This document shows, one piece after another, positions 11,813-15,658 of a stretch of DNA of 15,658 nt. How positions within the stretch are numbered: the first letter of the stretch is position 1; each line of letters opens with the position of its first letter. Location of the stretch: the NCBI GenBank assembly GCA_946482325.1, contig CAMLRA010000086.1:1-15658 (forward strand), in the 5' to 3' direction. Source of the DNA: an uncultured Chromatiaceae bacterium. GTDB taxonomy: Bacteria > Pseudomonadota > Gammaproteobacteria > Enterobacterales > Alteromonadaceae. Below the pieces are notes generated by a model. It made no database searches. It was not told the origin of the DNA and was given only the letters and a program-made list of their open reading frames with translations. A program made the translations under genes and the position numbers.

Positions 11813-12175
11813 TTTAACTTCAACAGTAGCACCAGCTTCTTCTAACTCTTTCTTCAGAGCGTCAGCTTCAGCTTTAGAAACGGCTTCTTTGATTGCAGCT
11901 GGAGCAGCTTCAACCAGGTCTTTCGCTTCTTTCAGGCCCAGACCAGTTGCGCCACGTACTGCTTTGATAACAGCAACTTTGTTCGCACCAGCAGCAGCCA
12001 GGATTACGTTGAATTCAGTTTGTTCTTCAACAACTGCGGCAGGACCTGCAGCAACTGCAACAGCAGCAGCAGCTGAAACGCCGAATTTTTCTTCCATTGC
12101 GCTAACCAGTTCAACAACTTCCATTACAGACATTGCTGCGATAGCGTCTAAAATTTGCTCTTTAGTAACTGACAT
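11810..12175 (-). CDS. rplL: 50S ribosomal protein L7/L12
   Basis: L7/L12 forms the mobile stalk of the 50S subunit that recruits IF2, EF-Tu and EF-G and stimulates their GTPase activity. The product is 121 aa, the E. coli length. It has an N-terminal dimerization helix region (about 1-33, [20 protein letters not shown]), an alanine/valine-rich hinge (about 34-52) and the globular C-terminal domain with the factor-binding segment [15 protein letters not shown]. The ATG at 12175 has an AGGAA Shine-Dalgarno. It lies 68 bp after rplJ, and the products form the L10(L12)n complex that is also the repressor of this operon. Confidence 0.98.
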   Translation of the reverse strand: MSVTKEQILDAIAAMSVMEVVELVSAMEEKFGVSAAAAVAVAAGPAAVVEEQTEFNVILAAAGANKVAVIKAVRGATGLGLKEAKDLVEAAPAAIKEAVSKAEADALKKELEEAGATVEVK

Positions 12176-12195
12176 TGCTCAGATTCCTAAACTAT

Positions 12196-12210
12196 CGGGA
12201 GAAAATCCCG
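12196..12210 (-). other. Hairpin in the rplJ-rplL spacer
   Basis: A short CGGGA/TCCCG stem with a five-base loop sits midway in the 68-bp spacer, about 20 bases before the rplL start. It is too weak and lacks the T-tract of a terminator. It may influence rplL translation initiation, which must be several-fold above rplJ because L7/L12 is multi-copy on the ribosome. The function is inferred. Confidence 0.4.
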
Positions 12211-12243
12211 TATTAAACTTTACTTACCAAACGACACGTAAAA

Positions 12244-12738
12244 TTACGCGGCTTGATCCTGTTTTTGGTCGCGAACCGCGGCAATTGTACGTACAAGTTT
12301 GCCGGCTGCTGCTTCTTTCATAGTGCTCATCAGGCGTGCAATAGCTTCGCCGCGCGTTGGCAGACTTGCTAATACATCGATACTGACTGTGGCGCCGTTA
12401 AAGGCTGCGCCTTTCAGCTCAAACTTTTGGTTCTCTTTCGCGAAATCTTTGAAGATACGCGCTGCAGCACCTGGGTGCTCTTTAGAGAACGCAATCAGTG
12501 TTGGGCCGACGAACGCATCGCCTAAACACTCGAATTCGGTGCCTGAAACTGCACGGCGAACCAGTGTGTTACGGACAACTTTCATCCATACACCAGCTTC
12601 ACGCGCTTGCTTACGCAGCGCAGTGATTTTGCCTACAGTGACACCACGAGCGTCTGCGACTACCGCAGATAAAGCACCTTTGGCAGCTTCCTGGACTTCA
12701 GCAACAATTGCTTTTTTGTCTTCAAGCTTAATAGCCAT
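12244..12738 (-). CDS. rplJ: 50S ribosomal protein L10
   Basis: L10 anchors the L7/L12 dimers to 23S rRNA at the base of the stalk. The product is 164 aa (E. coli 165), starting [20 protein letters not shown]. It has the N-terminal rRNA-binding domain ([20 protein letters not shown] and following) and a C-terminal helix that binds L7/L12 dimers. The ATG at 12738 is preceded by AGGAG at a nine-base spacing. It is first in the rplJ-rplL-rpoB-rpoC unit, behind its own promoter and a long structured leader. In E. coli the L10-L7/L12 complex represses translation through that leader. Confidence 0.98.
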   Translation of the reverse strand: MAIKLEDKKAIVAEVQEAAKGALSAVVADARGVTVGKITALRKQAREAGVWMKVVRNTLVRRAVSGTEFECLGDAFVGPTLIAFSKEHPGAAARIFKDFAKENQKFELKGAAFNGATVSIDVLASLPTRGEAIARLMSTMKEAAAGKLVRTIAAVRDQKQDQAA

Positions 12739-12990
12739 TGGCTCTTAACTCCTGGTTCATCCGGACGGAATTGTCCGGTTGCCTACACATCGCCTTGATA
12801 CAACATGGTACAAGGCGCGCGATTTACGGTGAGAGCCAGATTGATAGGAATCTTTCTGGGGCTAACACCGTCTGCGTAGGTTGTGATTTTTAAGCTGTTA
12901 ACTTCGGGTAAGAAGGTCACAGCACCTACGGTCTTGGACGGAAGCCGATACTTTTGCATGCAAAAGCCGGCTTCTACCCGAAAATTTGAG
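12739..12990 (-). promoter_or_regulatory. L10-type autoregulatory mRNA leader of rplJ
   Basis: About 250 untranslated nucleotides lie between the predicted start point and rplJ. Visible transcript-strand pairings include TTCGGGTA (12982-12975) with TACCCGAA (12910-12903), enclosing a GAAGCCG/CGGCTTC hairpin whose inside is a perfect 16-bp palindrome. A long-range CGTAGGT+TGTGA helix joins 12930-12917 with 12886-12875. Other stems are ACGGTG/CACCGT with inner CCAGA/TCTGG (12826-12871), CGCCTTG/CAAGGCG (12791-12817) and CCGGAC/GTCCGG (12761-12778) just before the start. Position, length and the CCAAGACCGTAGGTG block match the gammaproteobacterial L10 leader family, which the L10-L7/L12 complex binds to repress translation. 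The first two pairings conflict, suggesting alternative states. Confidence 0.8.
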
Positions 12991-13018
12991 CGCGAGATTA
13001 TAAAATAACCTCGCGCTC
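12988..13018 (-). terminator. GC-rich inverted repeat between rplA and rplJ (possible rplKA terminator)
   Basis: A perfect 9-bp repeat GAGCGCGAG/CTCGCGCTC encloses a 13-base AT-rich loop. On the minus strand it is followed by AAATTTT, so as a terminator for the rplKA transcript it would be weaker than usual because the T-run does not abut the stem. The loop carries the rplJ -10 box. The repeat could instead, or also, be a DNA-level element of the promoter. Confidence 0.5.
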
Positions 13019-13025
13019 CTGTAAA
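12997..13025 (-). promoter_or_regulatory. Promoter of rplJ-rplL-rpoB-rpoC
   Basis: TTTACA (13025-13020) and a perfect TATAAT (13002-12997) are 17 bp apart. AT-rich TTTAATTAA lies upstream at about -41 to -50, where an UP element would contact the alpha C-terminal domain. The discriminator is GC-rich (CTCGCGC), as in stringently controlled promoters. The predicted start is near 12990. It begins 23 bp past the rplA stop codon. Confidence 0.85.
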
Positions 13026-13047
13026 GCTGCTTAATTAAACGGCTTTA

Positions 13048-13749
13048 TTAGATCTTGGCGTCCAGAGAAGCCTGATCCAAAACGATACCAGCACCGTGAG
13101 TTGAAGAGATAGTTACTTTCTTGATGTAAGTACCTTTTGCAACTGATGGCTTAGCACGTTTCAGAGCAACTAACAGAGACTCTAAGTTCTCTTTCAGTTT
13201 GTCTGTATCGAAATCTACCTTACCGATCGTTGAATGGATGATACCATTCTTGTCGTTACGGTAACGAACCTGACCTGCTTTGGCGTTTTTCACTGCATCA
13301 GCAACGTTAGGAGTTACAGTACCTGTTTTCGGGTTTGGCATCAGGCCACGTGGACCAAGGATTTGACCCAGCATACCCACTACGCGCATTGCATCTGGAG
13401 ACGCGATGACAACGTCGAAATTCATTTCGCCTTTCTTAACCTGTTCAGCTAAGTCTTCCATACCAACGATGTCGGCACCGGCAGCTTTAGCGGCTTCAGC
13501 GTTAGCACCCTGGGTGAACACTGCAACGCGAACAGTACGACCAGTACCGTGTGGCAGTACAGTTGCACCACGCACGTTTTGGTCAGATTTACGGGCATCG
13601 ATACCGAGGTTGATAGCAACATCGATACTTTCAACGAATTTGCCAGCTGTTAATTCTTTTAATAACGCTACGGCGTCATTGATCGCGTATTCACGAGTAG
13701 AATCTACTTTTGAACGGATTAACTTAGCGCGTTTAGATAATTTAGCCAT
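13048..13749 (-). CDS. rplA: 50S ribosomal protein L1
   Basis: L1 forms the mobile L1 stalk of the 50S subunit, which guides deacylated tRNA from the E site, and it represses its own operon in E. coli. The product is 233 aa (E. coli 234), starting [20 protein letters not shown]. It contains [20 protein letters not shown] in the second domain and the C-terminal [17 protein letters not shown]. The ATG at 13749 lies three bases after the rplK stop, so the two genes are probably translationally coupled. This fits L1 controlling both through one site ahead of rplK. Confidence 0.98.
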   Translation of the reverse strand: MAKLSKRAKLIRSKVDSTREYAINDAVALLKELTAGKFVESIDVAINLGIDARKSDQNVRGATVLPHGTGRTVRVAVFTQGANAEAAKAAGADIVGMEDLAEQVKKGEMNFDVVIASPDAMRVVGMLGQILGPRGLMPNPKTGTVTPNVADAVKNAKAGQVRYRNDKNGIIHSTIGKVDFDTDKLKENLESLLVALKRAKPSVAKGTYIKKVTISSTHGAGIVLDQASLDAKI

Positions 13750-13752
13750 CGA

Positions 13753-14181
13753 TTAGCCCTCCACCACTAAGCCCATTGAGCGAGCTGTACCAGCGATGGT
13801 ACGAACTGCTGCTTCGTCGTCTGCTGCCGTCAGGTCAGCACGTTTGATCTTAACGATCTCTTCCAGCTGAGCACGGGTAACTTTACCGACTTTCTGAGTA
13901 TTAGGGCGACCTGAACCACCTTTCAGACCAGCTGCTTTTAACAGCAGGAATGATGCTGGTGGGGTACGGGTTTCGAATGTAAATGAGCGGTCGCTGTATA
14001 CAGTGATCACTACTGGAATTGGCATGCCCTTTTCCAGTGATTCTGTACGGGCGTTGAAACCTTTACAGAATTCCATGATGTTCACACCGTGTTGACCCAG
14101 TGCTGGACCAACTGGTGGCGACGGGTTTGCCATACCAGCTTTAACTTGTAATTTTACAAGTGCCGTGACTTTCTTAGCCAT
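13753..14181 (-). CDS. rplK: 50S ribosomal protein L11
   Basis: L11 binds the GTPase-associated region of 23S rRNA at the stalk base, participates in factor-dependent GTP hydrolysis and is needed for RelA activation. The product is 142 aa, the E. coli length. The proline-rich N-terminal motif [20 protein letters not shown] is at about 19-38, and a C-terminal rRNA-binding domain contains [20 protein letters not shown]. The ATG at 14181 has an AGAGGTG Shine-Dalgarno. It heads a two-gene unit with rplA, with its own promoter and a structured leader. Confidence 0.98.
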   Translation of the reverse strand: MAKKVTALVKLQVKAGMANPSPPVGPALGQHGVNIMEFCKGFNARTESLEKGMPIPVVITVYSDRSFTFETRTPPASFLLLKAAGLKGGSGRPNTQKVGKVTRAQLEEIVKIKRADLTAADDEAAVRTIAGTARSMGLVVEG

Positions 14182-14196
14182 GTTTCACCTCTTTGT

Positions 14197-14245
14197 AGGG
14201 TCTCAGCCTCGTAAGTGCGAGGACACTTACTCAAACGGCTCCCCT
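14197..14245 (-). promoter_or_regulatory. Candidate L1-binding autoregulatory leader hairpin before rplK
   Basis: The transcript can fold as AGGG/CCCT, an asymmetric internal loop (G opposite GAGA), AGCC/GGCT, a second internal loop, and then a 7-bp GTAAGTG/CACTTAC hairpin (14211-14230). It ends immediately before the rplK Shine-Dalgarno. In E. coli, L1 represses rplK-rplA by binding a leader site that mimics its 23S rRNA site, which consists of two helices separated by an asymmetric loop. The shape and place agree, but binding is inferred. An alternative CCTCG/CGAGG pairing (14207-14222) would disrupt the top hairpin. Confidence 0.6.
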
Positions 14246-14251
14246 GATGTT

Positions 14252-14285
14252 AAAAAAGGCCGCGATTATATTTTAACCAGCGGCC
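14252..14285 (-). terminator. nusG terminator containing the rplK -10 box
   Basis: GGCCGC (14285-14280) pairs with GCGGCC (14263-14258) around a 16-base loop, followed by six T's (14257-14252). This is a rho-independent terminator for the trpT-secE-nusG transcript. The loop contains TATAAT, the -10 box of the next promoter. The large loop suggests moderate efficiency. Confidence 0.75.
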
Positions 14286-14293
14286 CGTTACAA
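14265..14293 (-). promoter_or_regulatory. Promoter of rplK-rplA
   Basis: TTGTAA (14293-14288) and a perfect TATAAT (14270-14265) are 17 bp apart, with a GC-rich discriminator CGCGGCC. The predicted start is around 14258-14261. The -35 box overlaps the base of a small AACGGT/ACCGTT hairpin (14292-14309) that covers the nusG stop codon. Confidence 0.8.
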
Positions 14294-14307
14294 CGGTTAT
14301 TTCACCG

Positions 14308-14847
14308 TTAAGCTTTTTCGACCTGACCAAACTCCAGTTCAACCGGTGTTGAGCGACCAAAAATAAGTACTGAAACTTTGACGCGACTCTTTTCATAGTC
14401 GACTTCTTCAACAACACCGTTGAAGTCAGCAAATGGGCCTTCAGAAACCCGAACCACTTCACCAGCTTCGAACAGTGTCTTCGGTTTCGGCTTGTCTGCA
14501 TTGTCTTGCAGGCGGTTCAGGATGGTGTTTGCTTCTTTTTCACTGATCGGAGCCGGACGGTCTGAAGTACCACCGATAAAGCCAAGAACACGCGGCACGC
14601 TCTTCACTAAGTGCCAGGCTTCTTCACACATTTCCATCTGGACCAATACATAACCAGGGAAGAATTTGCGTTCCGATTTACGTTTCTGACCGGCACGCAT
14701 CTCAACCACTTCTTCAGTTGGGACTAAAACTTCGCCAAACTTTTCTTCCATGTTATGGATCTTGATATGCTCGCGTAACGACGTAGCAACGCGCTGCTCA
14801 AAGCCGGCAAAGGCCTGCACCACATACCAACGCATTTTTCCTGACAT
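14308..14847 (-). CDS. nusG: Transcription termination/antitermination factor NusG
   Basis: NusG rides on elongating RNA polymerase, enhances processivity, assists Rho termination and couples polymerase to the ribosome through S10. The product is 179 aa (E. coli 181). The N-terminal NGN domain (about 1-120) begins [20 protein letters not shown] and contains [14 protein letters not shown]. The C-terminal KOW domain (about 125-179) contains [20 protein letters not shown]. The ATG at 14847 lies three bases past the secE stop, and a GGGG-type Shine-Dalgarno is inside the secE end, so the pair is tightly coupled. Cotranscribed with trpT and secE. Confidence 0.99.
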   Translation of the reverse strand: MSGKMRWYVVQAFAGFEQRVATSLREHIKIHNMEEKFGEVLVPTEEVVEMRAGQKRKSERKFFPGYVLVQMEMCEEAWHLVKSVPRVLGFIGGTSDRPAPISEKEANTILNRLQDNADKPKPKTLFEAGEVVRVSEGPFADFNGVVEEVDYEKSRVKVSVLIFGRSTPVELEFGQVEKA

Positions 14848-14850
14848 GGT

Positions 14851-15225
14851 TTAGATCCCCAATCCTGTTAAAAACGACACAATTTTCAGTAACAGCGCAT
14901 CCAATCCCCACAGGATGAATGCCATCACAACAGTAACAACTCCGACGATGATCGTAGTTTGGTTTGTTTCAGCGCGGGTAGGCCAGACAACTTTGCGAAC
15001 TTCTAACTTCGCTTCTTTAGCAAAAGTAAGAAACTCATGACCTTTCTGGGTTTGTGAAGCGACAAAGCCAGCCAGCGGGATCATCACCAGCAAACCAATA
15101 GCGCGTTCCAATGTCGAAAATTCAAAAATGTAGTTAGCGACTACTAATAAAGTCAGAATCGCGAATACCGCTATCCATTTAACCAGATCTAATCCGCTTT
15201 TCGGTGCTTCTGTTGCTGCGTTCAT
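14851..15225 (-). CDS. secE: Preprotein translocase subunit SecE
   Basis: SecE is the essential inner-membrane subunit that clamps the SecY channel of the Sec translocon. The product is 124 aa (E. coli 127) with three hydrophobic segments at about 15-34, 41-58 and 90-117. The conserved cytoplasmic amphipathic helix region EVRKVVWPTRAET is at 75-87, preceding the essential third segment. I chose ATG 15225 because it gives the family length and start. The frame extends 11 codons further to a TTG at 15258, but that lies in a hairpin without a good Shine-Dalgarno. The ATG itself has only a weak GTGAG-like site. It sits between trpT and nusG. Confidence 0.95.
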   Translation of the reverse strand: MNAATEAPKSGLDLVKWIAVFAILTLLVVANYIFEFSTLERAIGLLVMIPLAGFVASQTQKGHEFLTFAKEAKLEVRKVVWPTRAETNQTTIIVGVVTVVMAFILWGLDALLLKIVSFLTGLGI

Positions 15226-15244
15226 GCTCAAACTCACTATCCAC

Positions 15245-15293
15245 GCTTGTTGAAACAAGCTACTACAGCTGTACTGCAGTATCAGCTACTACA
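15245..15293 (-). repeat. Repeats and hairpins in the trpT-secE spacer
   Basis: The 83-bp spacer between tRNA-Trp and secE contains a GCTTGT/ACAAGC hairpin with a four-base loop (15245-15260), and the pairing AGCTG+TACTG/CAGTA+CAGCT (15267-15287, one bulge) built around two touching palindromes ACAGCTGT and ACTGCAGT. The 10-bp direct repeat AGCTACTACA occurs at 15258-15267 and 15284-15293. No T-tract follows, so these are not terminators. They may guide separation of the tRNA from the secE-nusG mRNA. Confidence 0.5.
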
Positions 15294-15308
15294 ATCAACT
15301 AAGAAAAT

Positions 15309-15385
15309 TGGCAGGGGCAGAGGGATTCGAACCCCCAACCATCGGTTTTGGAGACCGCTGTTCTACCAATTGGAACTATGCCCCT
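15309..15385 (-). tRNA. trpT: tRNA-Trp, anticodon CCA, with encoded 3' CCA
   Basis: The 77-nt gene folds as a complete cloverleaf: acceptor AGGGGCA/TGCCCCT, discriminator G and encoded CCA, D-stem GTTC/GAAC, anticodon loop CTCCAAA with anticodon CCA (plus-strand 15349-15351), and T-stem GGGGG/CCCTC with loop TTCGAAT and one G-U pair. The D-loop is one base longer than in the E. coli tRNA. The first anticodon-stem pair (27-43) is G opposite A, unpaired in the canonical sense, while the other four pairs are intact. It decodes UGG and is cotranscribed ahead of secE-nusG from a promoter about 40 bp upstream. Confidence 0.98.
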
Positions 15386-15430
15386 GAAGTATCTGCTACC
15401 AATGTACCTGGTAACAAAAAATAGCCGCTC

Positions 15431-15458
15431 ATTATACTGTGCCAGCGCACTAAAACAA
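15431..15458 (-). promoter_or_regulatory. Promoter of trpT-secE-nusG
   Basis: TTGTTT (15458-15453) and a perfect TATAAT (15436-15431) are separated by 16 bp. The discriminator is GC-rich (GAGCGG), consistent with stringent control of a tRNA promoter. The predicted start is near 15424, giving a leader of about 40 nt to be removed by RNase P at 15385. The leader can form a small TACCA/TGGTA hairpin (15397-15413). The 100 bp between this promoter and the tuf terminator hold a CCGTTC/GAACGG inverted repeat (15491-15507) and nothing else I can name. Confidence 0.8.
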
Positions 15459-15556
15459 GCGTCACTGTATGTTCAAGTCCGATCTTTTTGCCGTTCTGAC
15501 CGAACGGTTCTGTAAAGCAATCACAGATTAAAGACAGCGACCAAACGAGCTAAAAC

Positions 15557-15582
15557 AAAAAGGGCTCCTTCGGAGCCCTTTT
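15557..15582 (-). terminator. Rho-independent terminator of the upstream tuf gene
   Basis: AGGGCTCC (15561-15568) and GGAGCCCT (15572-15579) form an 8-bp stem with a three-base loop, flanked by A's on one side and T's on the other. On the minus strand it ends in TTTTT. It begins 15 bp past the tuf stop codon. The flanking A/T runs would make it function in both directions. Confidence 0.93.
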
Positions 15583-15596
15583 CTATATCCTGACTA

Positions 15597-15658
15597 TTAC
15601 GCTAGGATCTTCGCTACTACGCCCGCACCTACTGTACGGCCGCCTTCACGGATTGCAA
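15597..15658 (-). CDS. tufB: Elongation factor Tu, C-terminal fragment (first tuf copy, runs off the right edge)
   Basis: Only the last 20 codons are present, ending AIREGGRTVGAGVVAKILA with stop TAA. This is the end of EF-Tu domain III (E. coli ends VLS or VLG after GAGVVAK). The gene lies upstream of trpT and secE, the place of tufB in E. coli, and a strong terminator follows it. It is the second EF-Tu gene touching this window, and both are in the same orientation. The tufB label is by position only. Confidence 0.95.
   Translation of the reverse strand, partial: AIREGGRTVGAGVVAKILA

Noticed and set aside
15226..15258. Eleven-codon N-terminal extension of SecE from a TTG
   Set aside because: The extension lies in a hairpin, lacks a Shine-Dalgarno and is not needed to match the family length; the ATG at 15225 is preferred.
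15363..15403. CTACCAAT repeated in the tRNA D-arm and its leader, as a tRNA remnant
   Set aside because: Only eight bases match and no further cloverleaf elements are found, so chance similarity is the simplest reading.
15491..15507. CCGTTC/GAACGG hairpin as a second tuf terminator
   Set aside because: No T-tract follows it on either strand; the real terminator is at 15557-15582.

Overview
The window is a core housekeeping block of a gammaproteobacterium: the joined rif and str regions encoding EF-Tu, tRNA-Trp, SecE, NusG, ribosomal proteins, RNA polymerase beta and beta', and EF-G. Every gene lies on the minus strand, so the block reads from right to left. Protein lengths and sequences are close to the E. 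coli family members (RpoB 1341 aa with rif-cluster numbering identical to E. coli, RpoC 1393, EF-G 701, NusG 179, L7/L12 121). In E. coli rpoC and rpsL are far apart. Here rpsL directly follows rpoC, as in Pseudomonas- and Shewanella-type genomes. Together with moderate GC content and protein style, this suggests an Alteromonadales-like organism, perhaps near Rheinheimera/Alishewanella. The genus is a guess.

Layout in transcription order. (1) The 3' end of one tuf gene (15658-15597) and its terminator. (2) A promoter near 15431-15458, then tRNA-Trp, secE and nusG, ending at a hairpin terminator (14252-14285). (3) A promoter whose -10 box sits inside that terminator loop, a candidate L1-binding leader, then rplK and rplA. 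(4) A promoter again nested in a GC-rich inverted repeat, a roughly 250-nt L10-type leader, then rplJ and rplL, an attenuator, a processing-type hairpin, and rpoB and rpoC, ending at a strong bidirectional terminator (3276-3313). (5) A near-consensus promoter directly abutting that terminator, then rpsL, rpsG, fusA and the 5' end of a second tuf gene (55-1).

The genes supply the transcription and translation machinery: RNA polymerase core subunits, its elongation factor NusG, the ribosomal stalk (L11, L10, L7/L12) and L1, decoding-site and head proteins of the 30S (S12, S7), the two GTPase elongation factors, one tRNA, and the SecE translocon subunit. Regulation appears to be by stringent-type promoters with GC-rich discriminators and by autogenous leader RNAs for L1, L10 and S7.

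I found no undescribed multi-gene system, no mobile element, no CRISPR array and no pseudogene. The most interesting signals are at the operon boundaries: two promoters whose -10 hexamers lie in the loops of GC-rich inverted repeats and share a 15-bp cassette, an rpsL promoter built from alternating TTGAC/GTCAA half-sites, and several leader RNAs with competing folds.
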